This document shows positions 51,649-60,901 of a stretch of DNA of 64,000 bases, piece after piece. A model generated the notes under the pieces. It saw nothing but the letters and a program-made list of their open reading frames with translations. It was not told the DNA's origin and made no database searches. Positions within the stretch are counted from its first letter, which is position 1; every line of letters begins with the position of its first letter. The DNA comes from Wolbachia endosymbiont (group A) of Anomoia purmunda (GTDB taxonomy: Bacteria; Pseudomonadota; Alphaproteobacteria; Rickettsiales; Anaplasmataceae): assembly GCF_947251545.1 (NCBI RefSeq), contig NZ_OX366362.1, positions 744,001 to 808,000 on the forward strand, given 5' to 3'. Both the position numbers and the translations under genes were made by a program.

Positions 51649-52736
51649 TTAGAAAATTAACGATATTTTATTCCCCGGTGAACGCTCTATTTTGTTTTCC
51701 AACTCTAGTTCTAAAAGAGCCATTAGAGCTATGTTGGTAGAAAGTCCGATTGCTAATATAAGTTCATCTATATCAACAGGTACAGAGTTAATATGATCAA
51801 CTATAACAGATTTTGCCTGTTGTAATTTTTCTTGTTTTTGGTTAACAAAATGGTGCTCAACATCAAATAGTTTTTTTTGCTGCGAAGGTAAACTAAACCT
51901 AATACTCTCTATTATGTCATCAGCGGATTCGATAAGCTTAGCACCGTTTTTAATTAAATAATTACTACCACTACAGCGTGAATCTAAAGGGAAACCAGAA
52001 ACTGCAAACACCTCTCTCCCTTGATTTAAAGCAAAATCTGCTGTTATTAGAGAGCCAGAACGTTTCGATGCTTCAATCACTGCAACACCCAGCGATAGAC
52101 CAGATATAATTCGATTCCTCTGAGGAAAATATTGAGGCTTTGGTTTAGTAGCAAATGGAAGCTCAGTAATTACCAACCCACCGTTCCCAGTGATTTTTTT
52201 GTATAGATCAAAATTCTCTTTTGGATACACCACATCAATTCCGCTTGCTGTAACAGCAATAGTGGGATGATTTTTGTATATTACACTGTTTGCTGCAGTA
52301 TCGATTCCTTTTGTAAGTCCAGAAACAATAACAAAACCAGCTTCGCTTAAATCAAGTCCCAACTTATTGGCAAAATTTCTTCCATTCATTGAAGAGTTAC
52401 GCCCACCGATTATTGCAATTATCTCACGGCTTAATAATGATATATCACCAAGTGCAGTTATTACAGGAGGACAATTAGAGATATTTCTTAAAAGATCAGG
52501 GTAATCTGGGTCACATGCGGGTATAATTTTAGCTCCAATTCTTTCTGCATTATTGATTTCTTCTCGTGCATCTTGAATGCCATACACCTTATTATTAGCC
52601 ACCCTATTGAGATATTTCAACACCTCATCTAGCGATCCATGTGTTCTTAGTATACTAAAAACTTTATTGGTCCTATAGTTCTAGCCAAGCTTAACCATAC
52701 TTCTAATTCTTTGTTGTTCAATTTATTTATCTTCAT
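51649..52736 (-). pseudogene. dprA: DprA-like recombination mediator, frameshifted near the N-terminus
   Basis: DprA loads RecA on single-stranded DNA. The Rossmann-fold core is intact in the main frame: IIAIIGGRNSSMNGRNFA, VSGLTKGIDTAA, TAVTASGIDVVYP, FPQRNRIISGLS, VEASKRSGSLITADFA. But the ATG at 52734-52736 begins MKINKLNNKELEVWLSLARTIGPIKF, which is in another frame and hits a stop at about 52647. The two join only if one base is added in the A5 run (plus strand 52657-52661). The long frame alone begins at a TTG (52623), missing the normal opening. Inactivated, or an assembly error. Confidence 0.8.
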
Positions 52737-52797
52737 AAAAGGCTTGAATTTCTTATCAATTTAGTGTACCCAAGATAATGCAAATATACAGTGTTTT

Positions 52798-53172
52798 ATG
52801 ACGCATTTTGTTACAGATAAATGCATAAAATGTAAATATACGGATTGTGTGGAAGTATGTCCCGTTGACTGCTTCTATGAAGGTAAAAACATGCTCGTGA
52901 TTAACCCAGATGAATGTATTGATTGCGGAGTGTGTATACCTGAGTGTCCAGTGGATGCAATTGTAACTGATGATTCCATAAAAGATATTTTAGAACTAGA
53001 TGAAGAGTTGCTGAGCAGCGAACAAAAAACTTTCAAGTTATTTTACGATATAAATGTAGAATACTCACAAAAGTGGCCAAATATCACAGCTAAAAAACAA
53101 CCTCTCTATACTGCAGAAGAGTATAAGGAAAAAAAGGATAAAACAGCTTATTTTGATGAAAATTTAGAATAA
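52798..53172 (+). CDS. fdxA: Ferredoxin, 7Fe-8S/FdxA type
   Basis: 124 aa. Two Fe-S motifs: [17 protein letters not shown] and [16 protein letters not shown] (the paired CxxC-x2-C-x3-CP arrangement), then a C-terminal extension of 65 residues ([21 protein letters not shown]) as in alphaproteobacterial FdxA. Electron carrier of the cytosol. Confidence 0.9.
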   Translation: MTHFVTDKCIKCKYTDCVEVCPVDCFYEGKNMLVINPDECIDCGVCIPECPVDAIVTDDSIKDILELDEELLSSEQKTFKLFYDINVEYSQKWPNITAKKQPLYTAEEYKEKKDKTAYFDENLE

Positions 53173-53229
53173 TATTAACAAAGAAAAAGATCAGACTCCT
53201 TGCATAACCATATGAAAAACTAGCAACTC

Positions 53230-53710
53230 ACTCTTCTTTGTCATTCCAGCGCGTGACGTACAATCATACGAACATTGCAATTTGCAGGTGGCAGATGGTG
53301 TCATGCAAGTAGCTGACACTGGTTTCCATCCAAAAGGGCAGTGCCTCTATGATGTCATCCCAGTGCTTGACACTGGGATCCAGAAAAAAGAATGGTGTCA
53401 TTCCAGTGTCCCTATGATGTCATCCCAGTGGCCTTTATGATGTCATCCGAGTAGCCCTCTATGATGTCATCCCAGTGCTTGACACTGGGATCCAGAAAAA
53501 AGAATAGTGTCATTCCAGTGCCCCTATGATGTCATCCAAGTAGCTGACACTGGGATCTAGCAAGCTTTGCTTGCAAATAAGTCTAATACGCGTCGCGTTT
53601 TATGCCAAAACACAATTGGAGTTACATGCAAAATAGATCCCAGTGTCAAGCACTGGGATGACACCATTTGTTGTACCTTAACAAACGTTCGTACAGTTGT
53701 GCATAGGATA
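53230..53710. repeat. Palindromic repeat cluster between fdxA and ddl
   Basis: Arms at about 53240, 53298, 53355-53385, 53408-53455, 53464-53492 and 53515-53560, mostly GTCATYCCAGTG, GTCATCCGAGTAG, GTCATCCAAGTAGC. A spacer at 53555-53650 (GCAAGCTTTGCTTGC... ACGCGTCGCG) is different from other clusters. A CGTTCGTACAGTTGTG motif lies at about 53690. No gene. Confidence 0.85.
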
Positions 53711-53789
53711 GAGCTATAGAATTTTTCAAAGCGTTTTTTCTATTGAAGATAAGAGCATCTTTTATATATGCTATGTAGTAAAACATAGA

Positions 53790-54743
53790 ATGCCCATGAT
53801 TCCAACTATAGCAATTTTAAGTGGTGGATTTTCTTGTGAGAGAGAAATATCACTTATGAGCGGAAAAGCAGTAAAGAAGGCACTTGATAGCCTTTCATAT
53901 AATGCAATAGAAATAGATGTTGACAGCAATATTGCTGAAAAGCTTAAAAAAATTAATCCGGGCCTTGCTTTTATCGCTCTGCATGGACCTTATGGTGAAG
54001 ATGGCTGCATTCAAGGTTTATTGGAAATCTTAGGTATAAAATATACACACTCAGGAGTTATGGCTTCGGCTGTTGCTATGAATAAAGTGATGTCAAAGCA
54101 TATATTTCGATCCCTTAGTATTGATACTCCAAAAGGTTATGTAATTAGCCGAGAAGATCTACTAAAAAATAATATTAAAATTGATTATCCGTACGTCTTA
54201 AAACCAATTAATGAAGGTTCAAGTATTGGAGTGTACATAATTTTCTCGCATGAGGATTACTTAGAACTGAAAGATAATAGTTCTACTATAATGGAAAAGA
54301 TGATCGTAGAAGAATACATACCGGGCATAGAGTTACATACTGCTGTATTGCTAGATGAAGCAATTGGCACTATGGAAATACGACCAAAAAATAAATTCTA
54401 TGATTATGAAGCAAAGTATACAGATGGATTTGCAGAACATATATTTCCTGCTGAAATTTCTGACAATATATATAAAATGACCTTGGAACACGCACTGAAA
54501 GTTCATCAATTTTTAGGATGCAAAACTATTTCCCGCTCAGATTTCCGTTATAATCCCAAAAATAACACTTTAAAAATGCTTGAGATTAATACACATCCTG
54601 GCTTTACTGAGCTATCGTTAGTGCCAGAAATTGCAAAATTGGCAAAAGGAATCAATTTTAATGGATTAGTTAAAATTATTATTGAAGATAGTTTGCAGCA
54701 CAAAAATATTAGGGATTTAAGTCATGTTGAGCAGTATTACTAG
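53790..54743 (+). CDS. ddl: D-alanine-D-alanine ligase
   Basis: 317 aa ATP-grasp enzyme. Seen: LSGGFSCEREISLMSGKAV, HGPYGEDGCIQGLLE, KPINEGSSIGVYII, EEYIPGIELHTAV, and the C-terminal metal-binding DFRYNPKNNTLKMLEINTHPG with E and N. Makes the terminal dipeptide of peptidoglycan; the neighbour ftsQ overlaps by 20 bases. Confidence 0.94.
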   Translation: MPMIPTIAILSGGFSCEREISLMSGKAVKKALDSLSYNAIEIDVDSNIAEKLKKINPGLAFIALHGPYGEDGCIQGLLEILGIKYTHSGVMASAVAMNKVMSKHIFRSLSIDTPKGYVISREDLLKNNIKIDYPYVLKPINEGSSIGVYIIFSHEDYLELKDNSSTIMEKMIVEEYIPGIELHTAVLLDEAIGTMEIRPKNKFYDYEAKYTDGFAEHIFPAEISDNIYKMTLEHALKVHQFLGCKTISRSDFRYNPKNNTLKMLEINTHPGFTELSLVPEIAKLAKGINFNGLVKIIIEDSLQHKNIRDLSHVEQYY

Positions 54744-55482
54744 AAGCCAAAGGAGTTTTTTGCGTAAGTGTGCCTTGGTTATTATCACAGCACTTTTTCT
54801 TACGCTAATACTCTACAGCTCACTTGATAAAATAATAAATCGATTTAATTACTACTTTACTTGGTATAATGACTGCCTATCCAGTTTATTACTCAGTAGT
54901 GGATTTTCAATCGACGAAGTAGTCGTGAGCGGCAATAAATTTACAAACAAAAAGGATATTCTAAGTTTGACAAATAGAACGCAACCTATCCTGTATATAT
55001 CACTTTCAAAACTTGCCGGTAACATACAATCCGTAAGCAGATGGATAAAACACGTAAGAGTTCACAGAATTTTGCCCAATACTCTACACATTAATATAGA
55101 TGAGCATAAACCATTTGCTCTCTGGAAAGATAATAACAAAACCTCGATAATTGATTTCGAAGGCAAAGTGATCGTAGATGACTATCTAGTAGATGATCTT
55201 GTTGTAATTACAGGACAAAACTCGTTATCAAACCTAGAATTTGTTAGAGATGTGTTAGAGAGTAAAACTCAATTAAGAGACCACATTTCTTCTTTTGCTT
55301 ATATAGGAAATAGAAGATGGAATATCATACTTGATAACGATTCCACAGTGAAACTGCCTGAAGATAACCCTTATAGTGCATGGGACTATTTAAACCACTT
55401 ACACAATACAACTGATTTTACTTTCAGCAATTGGAGTATTATTGATATGCGTATTACTGATAAAATTTTTGTAAAGAGGTGA
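54724..55482 (+). CDS. ftsQ: FtsQ/DivIB-like cell division protein
   Basis: 252 aa bitopic protein. One N-terminal membrane helix (LVIITALFLTLILYSSL, about 19-36), then a POTRA-like domain (SIDEVVVSGNKFTNKKDIL, about 60-78) and a beta domain. Weak identity is expected of FtsQ, but the topology, POTRA motif and position after ddl agree. Links FtsA/FtsK to the septal synthases. Confidence 0.88.
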   Translation: MLSSITRSQRSFLRKCALVIITALFLTLILYSSLDKIINRFNYYFTWYNDCLSSLLLSSGFSIDEVVVSGNKFTNKKDILSLTNRTQPILYISLSKLAGNIQSVSRWIKHVRVHRILPNTLHINIDEHKPFALWKDNNKTSIIDFEGKVIVDDYLVDDLVVITGQNSLSNLEFVRDVLESKTQLRDHISSFAYIGNRRWNIILDNDSTVKLPEDNPYSAWDYLNHLHNTTDFTFSNWSIIDMRITDKIFVKR

Positions 55483-55484
55483 TC

Positions 55485-55765
55485 TGCTGTCATCCCAGTA
55501 GCGGGATACTTAACCGTCATACCGCGATTCATTCGCGGTATCTCTAGATCCCGCTAACAAGCAGCGGGATGACGGTTGTCAGGCTAGTACCTTCTCTTGT
55601 CATCCCAGTAGCCTCCTTCTCCTGTCATCCCAGTAGCCTTTTCTTCCTGTCATCCCAGTGCTTGACACTGGGATCCAGAAGACTTAATTCTAACCAAGTG
55701 GTTGCATAATAAAGACTGGATGCCAGTGTCAAGCACTGGCATGACACCTCTCTTGGGCTCTTTTA
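55485..55765. repeat. Palindromic repeat cluster 3' of ftsQ
   Basis: 55498-55575 is the second palindrome type, both hairpins clear: ACCGCGATTCATTCGCGGT and ATCCCGCTAACAAGCAGCGGGAT. Then GTCATCCCAGTAG arms, and GATCCAGAAGACTTAATTCTAACCAAGTGG... ATGCCAGTGTCAAGCACTGGCATGAC at 55672-55745. No gene. Confidence 0.85.
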
Positions 55766-55769
55766 GTAT

Positions 55770-56205
55770 AAATATTTAAGAAATTTATCAAATGAAAAAA
55801 AGGCAAAAGAAGCCCTAGTCACTGTCTATTTTCAGTATTGGCGTTTTTTAAGCCTTAAACGCTGCAATTTAGCTGCTTTTAAGTGCAACTAACCTTAGCT
55901 TTAATATTTAAGAAATTTACCAGGCAGAAAAAAAAGGCATAGAAAACCCGCAGTAGCTAGTTATTCACTCTCTATTTTAAAATTTGACGTTGGGTGATGT
56001 CTTGAACGCTTTATAAGCGCGTTTCAGCTTATATAGGTAAAAACCTAGAAATTTGATAAAGACATAAGGTACACATAGTGCAAAAAATTAAGCATAGTAC
56101 GCCAAATACAAGTTTTCTTGTCGTTTTAATCTGCACAGATTGGGAAGTTAAATAATATAGCTTCAGTTTCATGATAAGGGGGCTGGCGAAGGGTGTCAAG
56201 GAATT
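55770..56205 (+). repeat. R450 dispersed repeat, copy 3
   Basis: More diverged than copies 1 and 2: AAGAAATTTATCAAATG start, unit 1 lost its CGCTT/AAGCG hairpin (AAACGCTGCAATTTAGC), unit 2 keeps AACGCTTTATAAGCG, end CAGTTTCATGATAAGGGGGC. The small ORF in copies 1 and 2 is broken here, confirming it is not a protein gene. 56206-56245 is a palindrome remnant. Confidence 0.85.
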
Positions 56206-56317
56206 TTTATGGCCTAGCGTCACGCGCTGGAATGACATCATTTACGATGTAACATTTATTACTTTTGCAGATACAATTTACATGCTATAATTAAGTCTTC
56301 ATAGATGGTAAATTGGA

Positions 56318-56779
56318 GTGCAAAGAAGTAAAATTAAAGTAGAAATAAAAAGATTATCACACGGAGAAGACTTATCTCTTCCATGTTATGCAACTACGCA
56401 GAGTGCTGGCATGGATCTTTATGCTGCATTGAATGATTCTGCTGTTTTAAATCCACTTGAAAGATTACTTGTTCCAACTGGAATTGTGATTGCAATACCA
56501 AACGGTTTTGAGGGGCAAATTCGCCCACGTTCTGGTCTTGCTGCAAAACATGGAATCACTGTCTTAAATTCTCCGGGCACTATAGACTCTGATTATCGAG
56601 GTGAGGTTAAAATTTGTCTAATTAATCTAAGTAATCAGCCATACGAAATAAAAAGAGGAGATAGAATCGCACAAATCCTTATTTCTCCTGTATCTCAGGT
56701 AATTTGGGATGACAGAGAAGAATTCTGTGCAGAAGAAACCGGTCGCAATGCAGGGGGCTTTGGCTCAAGCGGCAGGTAA
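56318..56779 (+). CDS. dut: dUTPase
   Basis: 153 aa, GTG start with GGAG upstream. Motifs in order: AGMDLYAA (1), PRSGLAAKHGI (2), NSPGTIDSDYRGE (3), GDRIAQILI (4) and GRNAGGFGSSGR (5). Removes dUTP and supplies dUMP. Its product pathway partner thymidylate synthase is not here. Works with the uracil glycosylase gene to keep uracil out of DNA. Confidence 0.95.
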   Translation: MQRSKIKVEIKRLSHGEDLSLPCYATTQSAGMDLYAALNDSAVLNPLERLLVPTGIVIAIPNGFEGQIRPRSGLAAKHGITVLNSPGTIDSDYRGEVKICLINLSNQPYEIKRGDRIAQILISPVSQVIWDDREEFCAEETGRNAGGFGSSGR

Positions 56780-56842
56780 CTTACGAAAAAGCTTGACTAT
56801 GAGAGTTTTTTTATTTAAGCATATTAATATTTGAGGTCGTTT

Positions 56843-57460
56843 ATGCTAACTTCCAAACATTTTAAGAATCATCGTGGTCAGTCCCACAAAACAAACATTG
56901 CATTTGTAGCACTTGCTGCTCTGTGTGCCGTAGGTACAATAGTAGCACTTTCAGCACCGCTTTGGAGGCCTTCAACTGCAGCTTTTGCAACTACACCTGA
57001 AGCATTTATATTAGCAGGTGTTAATATTGCACTGGTTGGTTTAGCAGTATATGCCATCAGCAAAAATAACGAAATATCTGAGTTGAAAGCTCCGAAGATT
57101 GTTGTTGATGGTGAAGCAAAATTGCTAGTAACAAAAGAGGTGTATGAGGAAATGAAAAAGGATAACCAAGTTAAAGATAATGCGGAAGAGGATAAATGGT
57201 ATATAGACTTCAGCTTAAAAGGCGAGAACTACCGTATTACTGTTGATGGTCAGTTTGATAATGACGAGACGATAGGCAATACTTTATTATTAAGCATAAA
57301 TTCACTGGAAGTGAAAAACAAAGAAGGTAAGTTCGAGGCAATTGAAGAAGAGTGGGATAAAACATTAGGTTTAGACAAAGATGGTGCTAAAGAGGTTAAC
57401 ACTTATTTAGGCCAACTTATTTCTGTTGAACAAGTTGCTTCTCAACAACAAGGAAAATAG
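56843..57460 (+). CDS. Hypothetical membrane protein
   Basis: 205 aa from MLTSKHFKNHRGQSHKTNIAF; frame open from a TTG at 56831 but GAGGT at 56833 fits the ATG at 56843. Two N-terminal membrane segments (IAFVALAALCAVGTIVALS, AFILAGVNIALVGLAVYAI), then a hydrophilic, acidic cytoplasmic or periplasmic domain (KEVYEEMKKDNQVK... DFSLKGENYRITVDGQ). Not recognised. Followed 21 bases later by a strong terminator. Confidence 0.75.
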   Translation: MLTSKHFKNHRGQSHKTNIAFVALAALCAVGTIVALSAPLWRPSTAAFATTPEAFILAGVNIALVGLAVYAISKNNEISELKAPKIVVDGEAKLLVTKEVYEEMKKDNQVKDNAEEDKWYIDFSLKGENYRITVDGQFDNDETIGNTLLLSINSLEVKNKEGKFEAIEEEWDKTLGLDKDGAKEVNTYLGQLISVEQVASQQQGK

Positions 57461-57481
57461 ACAGTATAGCCAAGTGAAATA

Positions 57482-57518
57482 AAAGAGGCAGGCTAAGTCT
57501 GCCTCTTTATTTTTTTTG
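57482..57518 (+). terminator. Rho-independent terminator
   Basis: Stem AAAGAGGCAG (57482-57491) pairs perfectly with CTGCCTCTTT (57499-57508) around a 7-base loop, followed by ATTTTTTTTG. The clearest terminator in the window, right after the hypothetical membrane protein. Confidence 0.92.
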
Positions 57519-57599
57519 ACTTTTAGTGTTACGCGCATAACTGCATGGATGTTGCGATTCTCAAGGCAACATATCTGTTTAGATGCATGGCTAATGTAC

Positions 57600-57826
57600 A
57601 GTATCCGTTCAGCAGAGTGGCAAAGTAGGTAGACAAGATAAACCAAAAAATCAAGAAAAAGTGAGTGTACAACAAATGGTGTCATCCCAGTGCTCCCTTT
57701 CTTGTCATCCCAGTGCTTGACACTGGGATCCAGAAAAATTGATTGTGCACTATACAACATTTTCGATGAAATTATCAAAAGCTGGATCCCAGTGTCAAGC
57801 ACTGGGATGACACCCTCCTGGTAGAC
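57600..57826. repeat. Short repeat plus palindromic cluster
   Basis: 57600-57645 is a reversed copy of the CTGAACGGATAC repeat (also 15777-15811 and part at 11016-11030). Then GTCATCCCAGTG arms at about 57681, 57705-57735, and GGATCCCAGTGTCAAGC at 57784-57810. The spacer between (AAATTGATTGTGCACTATACAAC) repeats 2975-3015. Confidence 0.8.
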
Positions 57827-59271
57827 CATACGCGTCAAGTTAAGGAAAAGTGTAAGTAAAATTGATAGAGTGAAGGAAAAGAATAAGGTATAAGTTCTCT
57901 TGGATATGTGAATGAGAGAACTTACAATGGACAGAATAGCTTGCTTATCAAAAGACCTCAATGAATTCTTTAATGAAAAAGCAGACGAAATATCAATTGC
58001 AGTAGGTTTTATAAAAAGAAAGAGAAAACTTAATGGCTCATCATTCATAAAAGCTATGGTTTTTGGTAACATAGGAGTTGGTGATTGCAGCATAGAAACA
58101 ATGTGCCAATTGCTAAATGAAGACTCGATAGAAATTACAAAACAGGGTTTGGATTTTAGATTTACTGAAGAAGCAGTGGAATTTATGAAAAGAATGTATA
58201 ATGAATCTTTAGTTTTATTTAAAAACAGCTTACAGGTTGATTGCAGAATTTTGAAGCAATTTAGAAGCATTAAGCTATTGGATAGTAGCTATATTAGCCT
58301 GCCCAGTAGCATGGAAGATATGTACAAAGGATATGGGAGTAGCTATAGAGATTGTGAGAGTAATACCAAATCAGGAATAAAGCTGCAGTTAGTCTTTGAT
58401 TACCTGAACCAAGCGCTAGATAAGTTAAATTTAATAGAAGGAATAAGGTCGGATCAAGGTTATAGGGATTATCTGAACGGTTTATCAGCCAATGATTTGC
58501 TAATATTTGATTTGGGCTACTTTGTGCCTAGTTCTTTTAAACAGATTGATGAAGCAGGTGCATATTTTGTTAGTCGTTATAAGTCTGATACCAATATATA
58601 TGATATAGAAACAAATCAAAAAATAGAGTTGTTGGAATGTTTAGAAGGTCAATCCCTTCTAGAGATGGAAGTGCTATTAGGAAAAGAAGTAAAAATTAAA
58701 GTGAGAATTATATGTCAAAAATTAACTGAAGAACAGTCTATAATTAGAAGAAGAAGGGCTAATAAGTTAGCAAAATCACATGGATATACATCTTCTCAAA
58801 AGAATCAAAAATTGCTGGATTGGTCGATATTCATAACTAACGTTCCAGAGAGTAAAATCAGCGCTGAACAAGTATTAACAGTTTACAGGGTAAGATGGCA
58901 GATTGAATTATTATTTAAATTGTATAAGAGTCACATCAGGCTTGACGAACTTAAAGGAAAACCATACAGAGTATTATGTGAACTATACGCTAAATTGTGC
59001 GCAATTCTTATATTTCATGGAATAGTTGGTTGTATAAAACTGAAAGAGAATACAGAGCTGAGTTTAACAAAGGCATTCATTGAATTAAAAAGAAGGATTA
59101 GGGAGTTGTTTTTAGCGTTAAGCAGTAAAATTAATAATTTGAGAATTTTCCTGAAAAAACTTACCACAGACTGGTCACAATTTTCTGTGAAAGATAGATA
59201 TAGAAAAACTAGAGTATCCACCTTAAGTTCATTGAATTTTCTTACCCTTGCTTCTTAACTTGACGCGTATG
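57827..59271 (+). mobile_element. IS4-family insertion sequence, copy 3 (full length, 1445 bp)
   Basis: TIR CATACGCGTCAAGTTAAG at 57827 and complement ending at 59271. Inserted in a terminase gene; one flank lies in a palindromic cluster. This copy has the family-typical Gly in the transposase DxGYF motif and is the best candidate for an active source. Confidence 0.93.
57912..59258 (+). CDS. IS4-family transposase, copy 3
   Basis: 448 aa, differs from copy 2 by Gly in FDLGYFVP where copies 1 and 2 have Cys, and by a synonymous change near 59193. The DDE residues lie in LLDSSYIS, FDLGYF and RWQIELLFKLYK. Full length with no visible lesion. Confidence 0.92.
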   Translation: MRELTMDRIACLSKDLNEFFNEKADEISIAVGFIKRKRKLNGSSFIKAMVFGNIGVGDCSIETMCQLLNEDSIEITKQGLDFRFTEEAVEFMKRMYNESLVLFKNSLQVDCRILKQFRSIKLLDSSYISLPSSMEDMYKGYGSSYRDCESNTKSGIKLQLVFDYLNQALDKLNLIEGIRSDQGYRDYLNGLSANDLLIFDLGYFVPSSFKQIDEAGAYFVSRYKSDTNIYDIETNQKIELLECLEGQSLLEMEVLLGKEVKIKVRIICQKLTEEQSIIRRRRANKLAKSHGYTSSQKNQKLLDWSIFITNVPESKISAEQVLTVYRVRWQIELLFKLYKSHIRLDELKGKPYRVLCELYAKLCAILIFHGIVGCIKLKENTELSLTKAFIELKRRIRELFLALSSKINNLRIFLKKLTTDWSQFSVKDRYRKTRVSTLSSLNFLTLAS

Positions 59272-59622
59272 GTAAAATGGAGACTCAAGCACGATATGTA
59301 ATTCATTCATCTTTTCACGCATTAAATCCCTCTGGTGCGTGATATACATAAACTTTGCCCTTGGATTATTGCCAAGAGCAAACGCTACATGGAATATAAA
59401 ACCGAGTGTTGTCTTAGCGCAGCGTGGTGGTATGTTCCACCATTGGCTGTGTGCTTTTTCAAACACCAATCGATTAATGCTGCTAAAGAGCACCCACAAA
59501 TAGTTTTTGCTGCAATCTTCTCTTTTTAAATTTAATCTGATATTAAACACTCGCAGCATGCCTTGAAATGCAAAAAAACCAAAGTCTTTGCGGCATAGAT
59601 CGATGTCTTCTTGAGTTAACAT
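59272..59622 (-). pseudogene. Phage terminase large subunit, N-terminal fragment (cut by IS4 copy 3)
   Basis: About 117 residues: LTQEDIDLCRKDFGFFAFQG, then WWNIPPRCAKTTLGFIFHVAFALG, a Walker A-like PPRCAKTT at about residues 66-73, and MYITHQRDLMREKM. Truncated at 59272 by the IS; the C-terminal ATPase and nuclease parts are absent from the window. WO prophage-type remnant. Confidence 0.85.
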
Positions 59623-59756
59623 TCTTTACTCTTTAAACTAATTATAGTATACACTAAGTCGACGCAGGTGCACAAAATTCTTTTATCAACTTTCTTTATT
59701 GAAAAATTCAGAAAAATGTTGTATAATTGTTACAGTAGTAGACTTTGGTAAAACTT

Positions 59757-59972
59757 ATGGCACATTCAAGAGTTAATATAGCCTTCAATCACGAAATTTC
59801 AGAATACCTTATTGAGTTAGCTAGAATAAAAAACCAATCCATTCAAGATCTAGCACAAGAGCTAATGCAAGAAGCGATTGAAATTGAAAAGGAGGATATG
59901 GCACTAGCTGAGCTTGCTGCTAAGCGTTCAGGTGAAGAAAGGGTTAAATTCGAAGATGTTAAGTGGGAGTGA
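59757..59972 (+). CDS. RelB-type antitoxin, module 1
   Basis: 71 aa, MAHSRVNIAFNHEISEYLIEL... EERVKFEDVKWE. Small, acidic C-terminal tail as in RelB/DinJ-like antitoxins. Stop overlaps the relE start. Frame open from a TTG at 59745; ATG preferred. Binds and neutralises the toxin downstream. Confidence 0.75.
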   Translation: MAHSRVNIAFNHEISEYLIELARIKNQSIQDLAQELMQEAIEIEKEDMALAELAAKRSGEERVKFEDVKWE

Positions 59973-60232
59973 AGCCTTACAAAATCGTACTTTTTAAGAG
60001 TGTTACTGAAAGGGATCTACCATCTCTTCCAAAAACAATAAGATCGAGAGTTGAAAAAGCTATAGAAGAGCGCCTCACAGTTAATCCTGATAAAATAGGA
60101 AAATCTTTGTCATACAAACTGAAAGGATCTCGTAGAATGCGAGTAGGTGATTATCGTGTGATTTATGAAATAGATAATCTAAAACATGAGGTAGTAGTTA
60201 GTGCAATAAGACATAGGAAAAATTGCTACTAG
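59969..60232 (+). CDS. RelE/ParE-type toxin, module 1
   Basis: 87 aa, GTG start overlapping the antitoxin stop. Basic: LPKTIRSRVEKAIEER, KLKGSRRMRVGDYRVIYEI and VVSAIRHRKNCY at the end, the LxGxRxxRxGDYRVxYxI and xIxHRxxxY pattern of RelE-family mRNA interferases. Confidence 0.82.
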   Translation: MKPYKIVLFKSVTERDLPSLPKTIRSRVEKAIEERLTVNPDKIGKSLSYKLKGSRRMRVGDYRVIYEIDNLKHEVVVSAIRHRKNCY

Positions 60233-60348
60233 TATTACTAAACATTAAATATATTTTTATACACCACTCCTTCCTGATCAATTTTCCTTATTGAAAAATT
60301 CAGAAAAATGTTGTAAAATTGTTATAGTAGTAGACTTTGGTAAAACAT

Positions 60349-60585
60349 ATGGCTGATTCAAAAGTTGTTATAACTCTTAACTCAAAAGCTCTTCACAATC
60401 TCACCCAGTTAGCTGTATTCAATAAAGAGTCCGTTGAAAAACTAGCAAAAAGGTTAGTCATAGATGGAATCGAGTGTGAAATTGAAAATATCGCACTTTC
60501 CAAAATCATTAAGGAAACTGATTCTCCTGATGCAAAGATGGTTAAAAGCGGGGATGTAGACTGGGATACACTATTATCTGCATAA
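60349..60585 (+). CDS. RelB-type antitoxin, module 2
   Basis: 78 aa from MADSKVVITLNSKALHN. Only distantly similar to module 1's antitoxin (about a quarter identical by eye) though 72 bases upstream are nearly the same. ATG preferred to the upstream TTG. Confidence 0.72.
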   Translation: MADSKVVITLNSKALHNLTQLAVFNKESVEKLAKRLVIDGIECEIENIALSKIIKETDSPDAKMVKSGDVDWDTLLSA

Positions 60586-60592
60586 ATAAATT

Positions 60593-60877
60593 GTGAAATA
60601 TGAGGTTGACTACCCAGAAAAAATTTTTAAGAGAGATTTTCGTCCCTTATCGCCAGAAATAAGAAAAAAAATAAAAAAACTCATAGAAAATGAAATTGCA
60701 GCTAATCCATTCAAGGTTGGTAAACCGCTAAGTGGTAATTTGAAAGGATATAGAAGCTTCAGAACTAAAGATTATCGTGTTGTGTACCGTATAAACATTG
60801 CAGAACATAAAATAATTCCTGCTTCGGTAGGATATAGAAAAGATGTTTATGATAAGATACCATTGGATTTACTGTAG
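60593..60877 (+). CDS. RelE-type toxin, module 2
   Basis: 94 aa, GTG start. MKYEVDYPEKIFKRDF, NLKGYRSFRTKDYRVVYRI, then VGYRKDVYDKI; same pattern as module 1's toxin, roughly a third identical by eye. Seven bases after its antitoxin. Confidence 0.8.
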   Translation: MKYEVDYPEKIFKRDFRPLSPEIRKKIKKLIENEIAANPFKVGKPLSGNLKGYRSFRTKDYRVVYRINIAEHKIIPASVGYRKDVYDKIPLDLL

Positions 60878-60901
60878 TAAACATTAAATATATTTTTATA
60901 C

